This document shows, piece after piece, positions 33,669 through 43,730 of a stretch of 64,000 bases of DNA. The stretch is from positions 922,136 to 986,135 of the forward strand of contig NZ_NJGY01000002.1 in NCBI RefSeq assembly GCF_002250505.1. Reading direction: 5' to 3'. The DNA is from Janthinobacterium sp. PC23-8 (GTDB lineage: Bacteria > Pseudomonadota > Gammaproteobacteria > Burkholderiales > Burkholderiaceae_D). The translations under genes and the position numbers were made by a program. The notes under the pieces were generated by a model, which saw nothing but the letters and a program-made list of their open reading frames with translations, was not told where the DNA came from and searched no databases. Numbering within the stretch: the first letter of the stretch is position 1; the number at the start of each line of letters is the position of its first letter.

Positions 33669-35729
33669 TCAGAAGTCCTTGCACAGGCGCAGCGCATCGT
33701 AGATGGCCGCGTGGATGTTGTGCATCGAAATGCAATCGCCTACCCGGAACAGCAGGAAGTCGCCCGAGCCGATGTCCTGCTCCAGCCGCGGCTGCGGCTC
33801 GGCGGCGAACAGCCGGTGCACGTCGGTCTCGCCGCGGTTCAGCGAGCGCTCCTTCAATTCCCAGTACAGGCCATCGTTGGGCGTGATGCCGTTTTCAATC
33901 ACGACCTGGTCGACTTCCCGCTCTTCGAGCTCTTCGGTGTATTCGTTGCGGATGGTGGCGACCAGCTTGTCGCCGTCGCGCGCCACCGCGTCGAGCCAGT
34001 AGTTCGGCGTCATCACCACGCCCTGGGCGTACATGCGGCGGTAAAAAATCGGGAACGTGGTGCCGCCAACGTCGTCGCTGACCTTGACGTCCGGCGTCAC
34101 GATTTCCACCAGGTTGCCGCGGCTGGCGATGAAGTCGGCCACGCCGGCGCCGGCGTGGGTGCTGATGCCGTCGTACACCAGCACGTTCTTGCCCGGCGCC
34201 ACCTTGCCGGACAGGATATCCCAGCTGCTCACGGCCAGGCCTTCGGCCACGTTCCAGTGCGGATTTTCCCCGGTATGGCTGCGCCCGCCCGTGGCCAGCA
34301 CCACGATGTCCGGCTGTTCCGCCATGATGGCGCCGACGGTGGCTTCCGCGCCCAGGCGGCGGTCCACGCCCAGGCGTTTGGTTTCCATGTCGAACCAGCG
34401 CACGATGCCGGCCATCTGTTCACGCTGCGGCGCCTTGGCCGCCAGCATCACCTGGCCGCCGACGTAGTCGTTCTTTTCGAACAGCACCACATCGTGGCCG
34501 CGCTCGCGCGACACGCGCGCCGCTTCCAGGCCCGCCGGCCCGGCCCCCACCACCACCACCTTGCGCTTCTTGCCGCGCGATTTTTCTATCACGTGCGGCA
34601 TGGTTTCCTCGCGGCTGGTGGCCGCGTTCTGGATGCACAGCACGTCCAGGCCGTTGTACTGGCGGTCGATGCAATAGTTGGCGCCGACGCACTGCTTGAT
34701 CTGGTCTTCCTTGCCGTCGCGGATCTTGATGACCAGGTAAGGATCGGCCATGTGGGCGCGCGTCATGCCGACCAGGTCGCACATGCCGTTGGCCAGGATG
34801 CGTTCGGCCTGGACCGCGTCGCGGATGCTTTGCGCATGCATCACCGGCAGGGTCAGGACCGACTTGATGCCGGCCGCCAGGTGCACGAAAGGCTCGGGCG
34901 GCAGCGCCATCGGCGGCATGCAGTTGACCAGCGTGTTGTGGGTATCGGCGCCGGAACCGACGATGCTGATATAGTCGATCAGGCCGGTCTGTTCCATGGC
35001 CAGCGCGATTTCCTTCAAGACCTCATGGCTCAAGCCATCTTCGTGGAATTCATCGCCGCACATGCGCAGGCCGACGCAAAAGTCCGGCCCCACCGCGTCG
35101 CGCACGGCAGACAGCACTTCGACGCCGAAGCGCATGCGGTTGGCCAGCGAGCCGCCATACTCGTCGGTGCGCTTGTTGGTGCGCTGGCTCCAGAACTGGT
35201 CGATCAGGTGCTGGTGCGCGGCCGAGATCTCGACGCCATCCATGCCGGCCGCCTGAACCCGCTTCGCCGCCGCAGCGAAATCCTGCACGATGCGGCGCAT
35301 TTCATGCAGCTCGATGGTCTTGGCATTGCCGCGGTGGACCGGCTCGCGCACGCCCGAAGGCGTCAGCAGGTGCGGCCAGTGCTCGCCGTGGTAGTTGGAA
35401 CGGCGGCCCATGTGGGTGGCCTGGATCATGATCTTGGCGCCGTGCTTGTGCATGCTGGCGGCCAGGCGCGCCAGCGGCTCGATCACGCGGTCGTTGGACA
35501 GGTCGACCGACTTCCACCAGCCTTGCGGGCTGTCGATCGACACCGGGCTCGAGCCGCCGCAGATGCACAGGCCGACGCCACCCTTCGCCTTTTCCTCGTA
35601 ATAGCGGATGTAGCGCTCGCCCGGCACCCCGTTTTCGGCATACACCTCGGCGTGTGCGGTACTGATGATGCGGTTGCGGATCGTGAGCTTGTTGATGGTG
35701 ATCGGCGCGAACAGGTTAGGGTAACGCAT
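33669..35729 (-). CDS. dgcA: dimethylglycine dehydrogenase/demethylase DgcA (FMN/FAD, TMADH family)
   Basis: A 686-residue relative of trimethylamine dehydrogenase and 2,4-dienoyl-CoA reductase. An Old-Yellow-Enzyme TIM barrel covers about 1-340 and a nucleotide domain starts with KRKVVVVGAGPAGLEAARVSRERG near 380. It converts dimethylglycine to sarcosine. The iron-sulfur motif reads CVGANYC-x11-C, so one of the four cysteines expected from TMADH (C-x2-C-x2-C-x11-C) is Ala. I recall related DgcA proteins reading the same, so this may be a family trait. The gene lies between the V4R gene and dgcB with 9-nt and 1-nt gaps. Confidence 0.92.
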   Translation of the reverse strand: MRYPNLFAPITINKLTIRNRIISTAHAEVYAENGVPGERYIRYYEEKAKGGVGLCICGGSSPVSIDSPQGWWKSVDLSNDRVIEPLARLAASMHKHGAKIMIQATHMGRRSNYHGEHWPHLLTPSGVREPVHRGNAKTIELHEMRRIVQDFAAAAKRVQAAGMDGVEISAAHQHLIDQFWSQRTNKRTDEYGGSLANRMRFGVEVLSAVRDAVGPDFCVGLRMCGDEFHEDGLSHEVLKEIALAMEQTGLIDYISIVGSGADTHNTLVNCMPPMALPPEPFVHLAAGIKSVLTLPVMHAQSIRDAVQAERILANGMCDLVGMTRAHMADPYLVIKIRDGKEDQIKQCVGANYCIDRQYNGLDVLCIQNAATSREETMPHVIEKSRGKKRKVVVVGAGPAGLEAARVSRERGHDVVLFEKNDYVGGQVMLAAKAPQREQMAGIVRWFDMETKRLGVDRRLGAEATVGAIMAEQPDIVVLATGGRSHTGENPHWNVAEGLAVSSWDILSGKVAPGKNVLVYDGISTHAGAGVADFIASRGNLVEIVTPDVKVSDDVGGTTFPIFYRRMYAQGVVMTPNYWLDAVARDGDKLVATIRNEYTEELEEREVDQVVIENGITPNDGLYWELKERSLNRGETDVHRLFAAEPQPRLEQDIGSGDFLLFRVGDCISMHNIHAAIYDALRLCKDF

Positions 35730-35738
35730 GACGGCCTC

Positions 35739-36257
35739 TTATTTCGGTTCGACGGTGAAGACGCAATGATCGCAACCCTCGGCCGCGCATTGCGCCTCGT
35801 GGCTGGTCGTGAGGTAATTGCGGCCGGTATCCTTGCCCACCCAGTCCATGGCGCCGGAGAACCAGCCGGCGAACATGTAGCACAGCTTGTCGCGCGCTTC
35901 GGGCTGGGCCAGCACGAACGATGAATTGTGCAGGCAGATGCGGGCATGGCCGGTCTCGGCATCGGCCGATTCGAAGGTGAACAGGCCCCAGCCGCGCTGC
36001 GACAGGCGCAGCAGGTAGTGCTCGTACACCGCCATGCCGGACAGGCCGTGCGTCACGGCTTCCTTGGCACACCAGAAATAGGCCGACTTGTAGCCCGCGT
36101 CATACAGTTGCTGCGCATAGCGCTCGCGGCCCAGGGCCGCCTCGATGGCAAGGTGGTTATTGGTGAAGAAGTGGCGCGGCACGTACAGCATCGGCAAGCC
36201 GTCGGTGGTCCAGACACCGGTTTCTTCATCGACTTCGATCGGAAGTTGGGGATTCAT
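35739..36257 (-). CDS. V4R/DUF5943-type protein of the betaine operon
   Basis: A 172-residue cytosolic protein with a 4-vinyl-reductase-like ligand domain. The C-terminus carries the Cys cluster EAQCAAEGCDHCVFTVEP typical of V4R domains, which are thought to bind small molecules and perhaps a metal. The homologue in Pseudomonas (PA5397 in the dgc cluster) has no established role. It lies 68 nt after the M19 gene and 9 nt before dgcA. A helper role in handling dimethylglycine, formaldehyde or a cofactor is plausible only from position. Confidence 0.75.
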   Translation of the reverse strand: MNPQLPIEVDEETGVWTTDGLPMLYVPRHFFTNNHLAIEAALGRERYAQQLYDAGYKSAYFWCAKEAVTHGLSGMAVYEHYLLRLSQRGWGLFTFESADAETGHARICLHNSSFVLAQPEARDKLCYMFAGWFSGAMDWVGKDTGRNYLTTSHEAQCAAEGCDHCVFTVEPK

Positions 36258-36325
36258 CGCTAATACCTTTCAATGCAATTGAGTGTAAATCCGGGGGGCC
36301 GGCAATGGGTGAGCAAAGGCTGGCG

Positions 36326-37297
36326 TCATGCGCCCCACACTTCCCTGAAGGTGTTGACCCAGTTGGCGCCCATCACCTTGCGGATGCGGCTTTCCGTCCA
36401 GCCGGCCTTTTCCATCGCGGCGGTCAGGTTCGGGAACTCGCCGATGGTGCGGATGCCGAGCGGGTTGACGATGGGGCCGAACTTGGTCAGCTGGCGGTGG
36501 CGGCCCTTGTCGTGGGTAATCCAATCGAAAAAGCCCTTGTCGTAGCCCTGCGTGAAGTCGGTGCCGACGCCGACGCAATCCTCGCCGGCCAGGTTGATCA
36601 CGTATTCCAGCGCCTCGATGTAGTCGTCGACGGTCGCTTCGATGCCGCGCTTGAGGAATGGCGGGAACATGGTCACGCCGATGAAGCCGCCGCGATCGGC
36701 GATGAAGCGCAATTGCTCGTCGCTCTTGTTGCGCGGATGTTCCTTCAGGCCGGACGGCAGGCAGTGCGAATAGCAGACCGGCTTGCTGGACGCCAGGATC
36801 GCTTCTTCCGAGGTGGCGCCGCCGACGTGCGACAGGTCGACCATGATGCCGACCCGGTTCATTTCGGCGATGACTTCGCGGCCGAAGCCCGACAGGCCGC
36901 CGTCGCGCTCATAGCAGCCGGTGCCCACCAGGTTCTGGGTGTTGTAGCACAGCTGGACCACGCGCACGCCCATGTCGGCGAATGCTTCGATGTAGCCCAG
37001 GTTGTCCTCGAACGCATGGGCGTTCTGGAAGCCCAGGATGATGCCGGTGCGGTTATTCTTCTTGGCGTCGAGGATGTCTTCGGTGCCGCGCACCAGCGAC
37101 ACCAGTTCGCTGTTTTCGCGGATCAGCTTTTTCATGTCCGCGATATTGGCGACCGTCTCGCCGAAGCCTTCCCACACCGAGACCGTGCAATTGGCCGCCG
37201 TCAGGCCGCCGCGCCGCATGTCTTCGAAGATATCCCGGCCCCACTTGGCGATGATCAGGCCATCGATGACGACCGCTTGTTCGTGCAATGTACTCAT
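36326..37297 (-). CDS. M19 membrane-dipeptidase-fold protein with missing zinc ligands
   Basis: A 323-residue M19/renal dipeptidase homologue without signal peptide. In the family, zinc is held by H-x-D, Glu and two His. Here the H-x-D site reads IDGLII in place of DGHND, the Glu site GFQNAHAF in place of GxEGGH, while the His of VDLSHVG and of CYSHCLP and the GVGTDF segment remain. Three of five ligands are therefore absent, so ordinary dipeptidase activity is doubtful. The gene sits between glyA and the V4R gene in the betaine operon, as does PA5396 in Pseudomonas. Function unknown. Confidence 0.85.
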   Translation of the reverse strand: MSTLHEQAVVIDGLIIAKWGRDIFEDMRRGGLTAANCTVSVWEGFGETVANIADMKKLIRENSELVSLVRGTEDILDAKKNNRTGIILGFQNAHAFEDNLGYIEAFADMGVRVVQLCYNTQNLVGTGCYERDGGLSGFGREVIAEMNRVGIMVDLSHVGGATSEEAILASSKPVCYSHCLPSGLKEHPRNKSDEQLRFIADRGGFIGVTMFPPFLKRGIEATVDDYIEALEYVINLAGEDCVGVGTDFTQGYDKGFFDWITHDKGRHRQLTKFGPIVNPLGIRTIGEFPNLTAAMEKAGWTESRIRKVMGANWVNTFREVWGA

Positions 37298-37316
37298 GAT
37301 TGTCCTCTCGATGGGC

Positions 37317-38588
37317 TCAGTAAATCGGGAATTGCTTGCACAGCGCCGATACTTCGGCGCGCACGCGCTGCTCCACGGCGGCGTCGCCGGCCGGGTTGTC
37401 GCGCAAGCCTTGCAGCACTTCCAGGATCAGGGCGCCGATGCGGCGGAACTCGGTCTCGCCAAAGCCGCGCGTGGTGCCGGCCGAGGTGCCCAGGCGCACG
37501 CCGGAGGTGACGGTGGGCTTTTCGTCGTCGAATGGAATGCCGTTCTTGTTGCAGGTGAAGCCGGCGCGCTCGAGCGCCTGCTCGGTGGCGTTGCCCTTCA
37601 GGCCCATGGGGCGCAGGTCGACCAGCAGCAGGTGGTTGTCGGTGCCGCCGGTGACCAGGTCCACGCCGCCCGCCACCAGCACTTCGCCCAGCGCCCTGGC
37701 GTTGCCGACCACGCGCTCGATGTAGGTCTTGAACGAAGGCTGCAGCGCTTCGCCGAAAGCCACCGCCTTGGCCGCGATCACGTGCATCAGCGGGCCGCCC
37801 TGCAGGCCGGGGAATACCGCCGAATTGATCTTCTTGGCGATGTCCTCGTCGTTGGTCATGATGATGCCGCCGCGCGGGCCGCGCAGGGTCTTGTGGGTGG
37901 TCGAGGTCGTGATGTGGGCGTGCGGCACCGGGCTCGGATGCACGCCGGCCGCCACCAGGCCGGCGATGTGCGCCATGTCCACCATCAGGAAGGCGCCCAC
38001 CGCGTCGGCGATGGCGCGGAAGCGAGCCCAGTCCATCTCGCGCGGGTAGGCGGAAAAGCCGGCAATGATCAGCTTGGGCTTGTGCTCGCGCGCCAGGCGC
38101 TCGACTTCGTCGTAGTCGACGCGGCTGTCTTCGCGTCGCACGCCGTACTGCACCGCGTTGAACCACTTGCCCGACAGCGCGGGCTTGGCGCCGTGCGTCA
38201 GGTGGCCGCCGGCCGACAGCGCCATGCCCAACACCGTGTCGCCCGGCTGCAGCAGCGCCAGCATGACGGCGCCATTGGCCTGGGCGCCCGAATGCGGCTG
38301 CACGTTGACGTAGGCAGCGCCGAACAACGCCTTGGCGCGCTCGATCGCCAGGGTCTCGATGACGTCGACTTCCTCGCAGCCGCCGTAGTAGCGCTTGCCA
38401 GGATAGCCTTCGGCGTATTTGTTGGTCAGCACCGAACCCTGGGCTTCCAGCACGGCTTTCGAGACGATGTTTTCCGACGCGATCATCTCGATCTGGTCTT
38501 GCTGGCGGTGCAACTCGCCGGCGATGCCGGCCGCGACGGCCGTATCCGATTCAGCCAGGGTATTGCGGAAAAATGCGGTTTGCGACAT
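37317..38588 (-). CDS. glyA: serine hydroxymethyltransferase
   Basis: A 423-residue PLP enzyme that joins glycine and methylene-THF to give serine. The PLP Lys is in [14 protein letters not shown]; the N-terminal [21 protein letters not shown] and [15 protein letters not shown] are canonical. ATG 38588 follows GGAG; an in-frame upstream extension looks non-coding. It lies 19 nt after sdaA. In the operon it consumes both the glycine and the methylene-THF made by sarcosine oxidase. It is probably a second, catabolic copy. Confidence 0.95.
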   Translation of the reverse strand: MSQTAFFRNTLAESDTAVAAGIAGELHRQQDQIEMIASENIVSKAVLEAQGSVLTNKYAEGYPGKRYYGGCEEVDVIETLAIERAKALFGAAYVNVQPHSGAQANGAVMLALLQPGDTVLGMALSAGGHLTHGAKPALSGKWFNAVQYGVRREDSRVDYDEVERLAREHKPKLIIAGFSAYPREMDWARFRAIADAVGAFLMVDMAHIAGLVAAGVHPSPVPHAHITTSTTHKTLRGPRGGIIMTNDEDIAKKINSAVFPGLQGGPLMHVIAAKAVAFGEALQPSFKTYIERVVGNARALGEVLVAGGVDLVTGGTDNHLLLVDLRPMGLKGNATEQALERAGFTCNKNGIPFDDEKPTVTSGVRLGTSAGTTRGFGETEFRRIGALILEVLQGLRDNPAGDAAVEQRVRAEVSALCKQFPIY

Positions 38589-38607
38589 GGTATCTCCAAT
38601 GTGATGC

Positions 38608-40008
38608 TCAGCAGCTGACGACGTTGACCGCCAGCCCGCCAAGCGAGGTTTCTTTGTAGTTGCTTTGCATATCGACGCCGGTCTGGCGCATGGTTTCTAT
38701 CACCTGGTCCAGCGAGACGATGTGGCTGCCGTCGCTCATCAGGGACATGCGGGCGGCATTGACGGCCTTGATCGCCCCCATGCTGTTACGCTCGATGCAG
38801 GGCACCTGCACCAGGCCATTGAGGGGATCGCAGGTCATGCCGAGGAAATGCTCCATCGCGATCTCCGCCGCGTTTTCAACCTGTTCCGGGGTGCCGCCCA
38901 GCACCGCCGCCAGGCCGGCTGCCGCCATCGAGGCCGACACGCCGATCTCGCCCTGGCACCCCATTTCCGCTGCGGAAATCGACGCATTGCGCTTGTACAG
39001 CATGCCGATGCCGGCCGCCGTCAGCAGGAACGTCATGACGGCGTCCTCGCCGGCCTGCGGATGGGCGCCGGTGTAGTACATCAGCACCGCCGGTATCACC
39101 CCGGCCGAGCCGTTGGTGGGCGCCGTCACCACCCGGCCTCCGGCCGCATTTTCCTCATTGACCGCGATGGCGTAGGCGGACAGGATGTCCATCATCGCGA
39201 AGTCGGCCGACAGCCTGCCGTTGGCGCCATCGCGCGCCTGCCGGTACAGGCTGGAGGCGCGCCGCTTCAGGTTCAAGCCGCCGGGCAGCACGCCTTCGGT
39301 GTGCAGGCCGCGCTCGACGCAGTCGCGCATCACGTGCCAGATTTCCAGCACCCGGGCACGGGCGTCGGCGGCGCCGTGGTAGCTCGCTTCGTTGCGCAGC
39401 ACCGCCTCGGCAATGCTGCAGCGCTGGCGGTGGCACCACGCCAGCAACTCGGCGGCGCTGACGAACGGACATTGCCCTGCGTGCGCTTCCGGCACATCCG
39501 CGCCATCCTGCGCTGCGGCCGGCCGCAGCACAGGCCGGATTTCATCCTCATCCTTGACGGCGCCGCCGCCGATGGAGAAATACTCGCGCGCCAGCAATAC
39601 CGCACCGCTTGCGTCGAACGCGGTGACGCGCATGCCGTTCGGATGCTGCGGCAGGCGCTCGCGCTTGTGGAACAGCAGGTCGGCGGCCTCGTCGAACGGC
39701 ACTTCGTGCGTGCCGGCCAGCGGCAGGCGGCCCTCGGCGCGCACGCGCGCCACCCGCTGCTGCGCCAGGGCAGGATCGACCAGATGCGGCTCCTCGCCCA
39801 ACAGGCCCAGCAGCACCGCGCTGTCGGTGCAGTGGCCCACGCCGGTCAGCGCCAGCGAGCCGTACAGGTCGACCCGTACCCGCGCCACGCGCGCCAGTTG
39901 CGGACGCAGCGCCCGCAGGTAGCGGTTCACCGCCAGCATCGGCCCCACCGTGTGCGAGCTCGATGGGCCGATGCCGATGCGGAACACGTCAAAAATACTG
40001 AATGGCAT
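38608..40008 (-). CDS. sdaA: L-serine ammonia-lyase (iron-sulfur)
   Basis: A 466-residue [4Fe-4S] serine dehydratase that turns L-serine into pyruvate and ammonia. The beta domain starts with [19 protein letters not shown]. The alpha domain contains [18 protein letters not shown] and [20 protein letters not shown] with cluster cysteines, and the C-terminal Cys is present (VNVVSC). ATG 40008 follows AAGGAGG, one of the strongest ribosome-binding sites in the window. It lies 10 nt after soxG. It completes carbon flow from betaine to central metabolism. Confidence 0.94.
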   Translation of the reverse strand: MPFSIFDVFRIGIGPSSSHTVGPMLAVNRYLRALRPQLARVARVRVDLYGSLALTGVGHCTDSAVLLGLLGEEPHLVDPALAQQRVARVRAEGRLPLAGTHEVPFDEAADLLFHKRERLPQHPNGMRVTAFDASGAVLLAREYFSIGGGAVKDEDEIRPVLRPAAAQDGADVPEAHAGQCPFVSAAELLAWCHRQRCSIAEAVLRNEASYHGAADARARVLEIWHVMRDCVERGLHTEGVLPGGLNLKRRASSLYRQARDGANGRLSADFAMMDILSAYAIAVNEENAAGGRVVTAPTNGSAGVIPAVLMYYTGAHPQAGEDAVMTFLLTAAGIGMLYKRNASISAAEMGCQGEIGVSASMAAAGLAAVLGGTPEQVENAAEIAMEHFLGMTCDPLNGLVQVPCIERNSMGAIKAVNAARMSLMSDGSHIVSLDQVIETMRQTGVDMQSNYKETSLGGLAVNVVSC

Positions 40009-40018
40009 GCGATCCTCC

Positions 40019-40714
40019 TTACACCAGGCGCAAGACGGGGTGCGACGCGTCGGCCTTGACGGCGGCGATGCCGAGGCCATAGGGCCGCGCCGACTTCGAC
40101 AGCAGGCGCCACACGTAGTCGGCAAAGCTGCGGCGCAAGATCACGAAGATGCCCTGCAGGTCGTGGCGGAACACTGTCAGCGTGGCCTTGCCGCATACCG
40201 TGCTGGCCAGGCGCCCGGGAGCGAGCGCATCGAAGTCATACACGCCGACGTGGCGCAGCAAGGTGACCTGGTGTGCGCCGCTCAGGTAGACCATGGTCAG
40301 GCCGCCCGAGTTGTCCACCACCTGGGCATGCACGTCCTGCAGCGCCGCTTCCAGGGCGTCGATGCTGGCTTGGCAGGCGCTGCGGGCGCACACCAGCAGC
40401 CATTCGTCAGGCGCCTGCCACAGCGCGACGCCGTGCGCGAACGGCGCCACCGTGCCGGGTTCCTGCGGCAAGGCGATGCCCAGCACTGTCTGGCAGGCCT
40501 TCACAAAGGCCCCATCCTGGGCGTCGCCGCGCACGATCACATAGCCGAGCAAGCCCAGCTCATTCATCCACACGCCGCAGCTGTCGTCCTGGCGGCGCGC
40601 TTGCGCGCCCAGGCTGAAGCCATGCAGCGGGCTCTGCGCATACGGCGCGAAGGCGACCCTGGCGCGCGCTTGCGGCTGGGCCGACTGGGCCAGTTTGAGG
40701 TTAGTCTTAGGCAT
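40019..40714 (-). CDS. soxG: sarcosine oxidase, gamma subunit
   Basis: A 231-residue small subunit of heterotetrameric sarcosine oxidase, related to the GcvT fold (QAPDEWLLVCARSA, VVDNSGGLTMVYLSG). Its start overlaps the soxA stop by 8 nt (ATGCCTAA). The final subunit in the soxBDAG order, it is needed for complex assembly. Sequence conservation is low, as is usual for SoxG, so the call relies partly on position. Confidence 0.9.
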   Translation of the reverse strand: MPKTNLKLAQSAQPQARARVAFAPYAQSPLHGFSLGAQARRQDDSCGVWMNELGLLGYVIVRGDAQDGAFVKACQTVLGIALPQEPGTVAPFAHGVALWQAPDEWLLVCARSACQASIDALEAALQDVHAQVVDNSGGLTMVYLSGAHQVTLLRHVGVYDFDALAPGRLASTVCGKATLTVFRHDLQGIFVILRRSFADYVWRLLSKSARPYGLGIAAVKADASHPVLRLV

Positions 40715-43700
40715 GTTGACGCTTCCCTTCCGGATCAATGAACACTGGAGATACGATCTTGGCGGCCGTGGTGGCGCCGCCATCCCAGGCGTAGAACACT
40801 TCGCCCTCCCTGGCCAGACCGCCTTCGATCAGCGCCAGCGCGATCGAACGGCCCAGGAAGGCACTGTGGTAACTCGACGTGACACGCCCCACGCTGTGCT
40901 GTCCCGCGCCCGGCCGGGCGACGATTTGCGCGCCCTCGGCCAGCACCACTTTCGGGTCTTCCGTCATCAGCCCGACCAGTTGCTTGCGGTCGCCGCGGGC
41001 GGTGTCGGCACGCGCCAGCGAGCGCTTGCCGAGGAAGCTGAACGGCTTTTTCATGCTGACCGCCCAGCCCATGCCGAGGTCGATCGGCGAGACCGAGCCG
41101 TCGGTATCCTGGCCGACGATGATGAAACCCTTTTCCGCGCGCAGCACGTGCATGGTCTCGGTGCCGTACGGCGTGATGTTGTATTGCTCGCCGGCCGCCA
41201 TCAGCGTTTCCCACATGTAATGGCCATAGGCGGCGTCGACGTTGACTTCATACGCCACCTCGCCCGAAAAGCTGATGCGGAACACGCGGGCCGCTACGCC
41301 GGCCACGGTGCCGACGCGGCAATCCATGTACTTGAAGGCGTCCGGCGACAGGTCGATGTCGGTGCACAGCTTGGCCAGCACCGCGCGGCTGTCGGGGCCG
41401 ACCACGGCGCTGGTGGACCAGTGGTCTGTGACCGACGTCAGGTACACCTTCAACTCCGGCCATTCGGTCTGCAGCCATTTTTCCAGCCAGGTCAGCACGC
41501 GGGCGGCGCCGCCGGTGGTGGTGGTCATCATGAAGTGCTGGTCGCTCAGGCAGGCGGTCACGCCGTCGTCCATCACCATGCCGTTTTCGTCGAGCATCAG
41601 GCCGTAGCGGCACTTGCCCGGCGCCAGCTGGCTCCACGCGTTCGAATACACGCGGTTGAGAAATTCGCGCGCATCCGGGCCGCGGATATCGATCTTGCCC
41701 AGGGTCGACGCGTCCATCATGGCCACGCCCTTGCGCGCGGCCAGCGCTTCGCGGTTCACGGCGGCGTGCATGTCTTCGCCGGGTTTCGGGAAGTACCACG
41801 GACGCATCCACTGTCCCACGGTTTCAAACAGCGCGCAGCGCTGCACGTGCGACTGCTGCGCCGGCGCATAGCGGCGCGGCTCGAACGTGTCGCCCACCAT
41901 GGCGCCGGCCAGCGCACCGAAGGCGACCGGCGTATAGGCCGGGCGGTACGTCGTGGTGCCAACTTCGCCGATCGGCTTGCCGAGCGCGTTGGCGGCGATC
42001 GCGAAGCCGTTCACGTTCGACAGCTTGCCCTGGTCGGTGCCGAAGCCCAGGCCAGTGTAGCGCTTGACATGCTCGATCGAACGGTAGTTCTCGCGCACCG
42101 CCAGCTCGATGTCGGAGGCCGCGACGTCGTTCTGGAAGTCGACGAAGGCCTTGGCGCCGTGCCCTTCGCGCTTGCCATCCGGGACGCGGAAGATGCGGCG
42201 CGCGGGCGCGCCCTCGACCGGCATCCTGCCCCCGCCCGCCGTGGGCGCGGTGGCCGACGACTTGCGCCCCAACTGGGCGCACATGGCGTTTGCGGCGCTG
42301 GTGGTTTGCGACATCGCGCCCTGCAGGTCGAATTCGCCGGCCACGGAACCCACGCAGGCGATGCCCGGACGGCCCTGCGAAGGGGCGACGAAGGCCAGCC
42401 GCTCTTCATCCCAAGCGGGACGGCTGCCGTTGTGGCAAAACAGGTGCACGTTCGGCGACAGGCCGCCCGACGACAGCAGCAGGTCGCAATCGACGCTCGG
42501 CCCGGCGCCGGTCACGGTATTCTGGCGCGGGTCGAGCTTGACCAGGCGCGCGCCGTTGACGCTGCGCCCGCCCGTGGCCTGGGCAATGCCGTAACCGTTG
42601 AGGATTTCCACGCCGGACTTGGCGGCCACCGCAGCGCGCGCCGCCAGGGCGCCGCTGCTGCGGGTATCGCACAGGACGACGCGGGCGCCGGCCGAGGCCA
42701 GGTCGGTGGCCGCGCCATAGGCCCAGTCGTTGCTGGTCATGACCAGCACGCGCTGGCCGGCGCGCACCGCGTAGCGGTTCAGGTAAGTCTGGCCGGCGGC
42801 GGCGGTCATCACGCCCGGCAAGTCGTTATTGCCGAACACCAGCGGGCGTTCGATGGCACCGCTGGCCAGCACCACGTGGCGGGCCCGGATCTTGTGCAGG
42901 CGCTGGCGCGGCTGTTCCGCCCTGCGCGCGGCCGGCGCCAGGTGGTCCTGCAACAGCTCCACCGCCTGCACCAGGTTGGCGTCATGCATGGCAAACGCCG
43001 TGGTGCGCGCCAGACGGGTGACGTTGGCCAGGGTATCGAGTTCGGCCAGGCAGCGCCGCAGCCAGGCGGCGGCCTTATGCTTGTCCAGCACCGCGTCCGG
43101 GTCGGACAGCAGCCAGCCGCCCATCTCGGCCTGCTCATCGACCAGCAGCACGCGCAGCCCGGCGCGGCCGGCCAGCAGCGCCGCCCAGATGCCGCAGGCG
43201 CCGCCGCCGATCACCAGCACGTCCGGATGGTGGTGCAGGTGGTCGTAGTATTCCGCATCCGGATCGACCGGCGCACGGCCATAGCCGGCGGCGCGGCGGA
43301 TCACGTCTTCGTACAGCGGCCACATTTTCGCCGGCGCCATGAAGGTCTTGTAGTAGAAACCGGCCGGCATGAAGCGCGCGGCGCGGCCCATGATGCTCTT
43401 CACGTCGAATTCCAGCGAAGGCCAGCCGGTAGTGGAAAAGGCGCGCATGCCCGGGTACAGCTCGACCTGGGTCGACTTCAGATTCGGCACCGTGCCGGGG
43501 CCGCGCTCGAGCTGGATCAGCGCATTCGGTTCTTCGGCGCCATGGCCGACGATGCCGCGCGGGCGGCCATACTTGAAGCTGCGCCCTATCATGCGCACGC
43601 CGTTGGCCAGCAGCGCGGAGGCCAGCGTGTCGCCGGCATAGCCGCGGTAGGACTGGCCGTCGAACGAGAAGTTGACGGGCTGGTCGCGGTCGATGCGCGC

Positions 43701-43730
43701 GTCCGGACGATTGATGCGATGCGAGTTCAC
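40707..43730 (-). CDS. soxA: sarcosine oxidase, alpha subunit
   Basis: A 1007-residue subunit. The N-terminal ferredoxin-like segment (FDGQSYRGYAGDTLASALLANG) precedes an NAD-binding domain (VLVIGGGACGIWAALLAGRAGLRVLLVD). The C-terminal aminomethyltransferase (GcvT) domain binds THF and captures the methyl group as methylene-THF. The GTG start at 43730 overlaps the soxD stop (GTGA). The long open frame continuing upstream to 44060 belongs to soxD DNA in another frame and is not coding. Confidence 0.95.
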   Translation of the reverse strand: MNSHRINRPDARIDRDQPVNFSFDGQSYRGYAGDTLASALLANGVRMIGRSFKYGRPRGIVGHGAEEPNALIQLERGPGTVPNLKSTQVELYPGMRAFSTTGWPSLEFDVKSIMGRAARFMPAGFYYKTFMAPAKMWPLYEDVIRRAAGYGRAPVDPDAEYYDHLHHHPDVLVIGGGACGIWAALLAGRAGLRVLLVDEQAEMGGWLLSDPDAVLDKHKAAAWLRRCLAELDTLANVTRLARTTAFAMHDANLVQAVELLQDHLAPAARRAEQPRQRLHKIRARHVVLASGAIERPLVFGNNDLPGVMTAAAGQTYLNRYAVRAGQRVLVMTSNDWAYGAATDLASAGARVVLCDTRSSGALAARAAVAAKSGVEILNGYGIAQATGGRSVNGARLVKLDPRQNTVTGAGPSVDCDLLLSSGGLSPNVHLFCHNGSRPAWDEERLAFVAPSQGRPGIACVGSVAGEFDLQGAMSQTTSAANAMCAQLGRKSSATAPTAGGGRMPVEGAPARRIFRVPDGKREGHGAKAFVDFQNDVAASDIELAVRENYRSIEHVKRYTGLGFGTDQGKLSNVNGFAIAANALGKPIGEVGTTTYRPAYTPVAFGALAGAMVGDTFEPRRYAPAQQSHVQRCALFETVGQWMRPWYFPKPGEDMHAAVNREALAARKGVAMMDASTLGKIDIRGPDAREFLNRVYSNAWSQLAPGKCRYGLMLDENGMVMDDGVTACLSDQHFMMTTTTGGAARVLTWLEKWLQTEWPELKVYLTSVTDHWSTSAVVGPDSRAVLAKLCTDIDLSPDAFKYMDCRVGTVAGVAARVFRISFSGEVAYEVNVDAAYGHYMWETLMAAGEQYNITPYGTETMHVLRAEKGFIIVGQDTDGSVSPIDLGMGWAVSMKKPFSFLGKRSLARADTARGDRKQLVGLMTEDPKVVLAEGAQIVARPGAGQHSVGRVTSSYHSAFLGRSIALALIEGGLAREGEVFYAWDGGATTAAKIVSPVFIDPEGKRQHA

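Noticed and set aside
30500..33886. A 1128-codon open frame antisense to etfB, etfA and dgcB
   Set aside because: Composition (Arg, His, Gln, Ala) is that of a GC-driven shadow, and it crosses three genes with clear motifs on the other strand.
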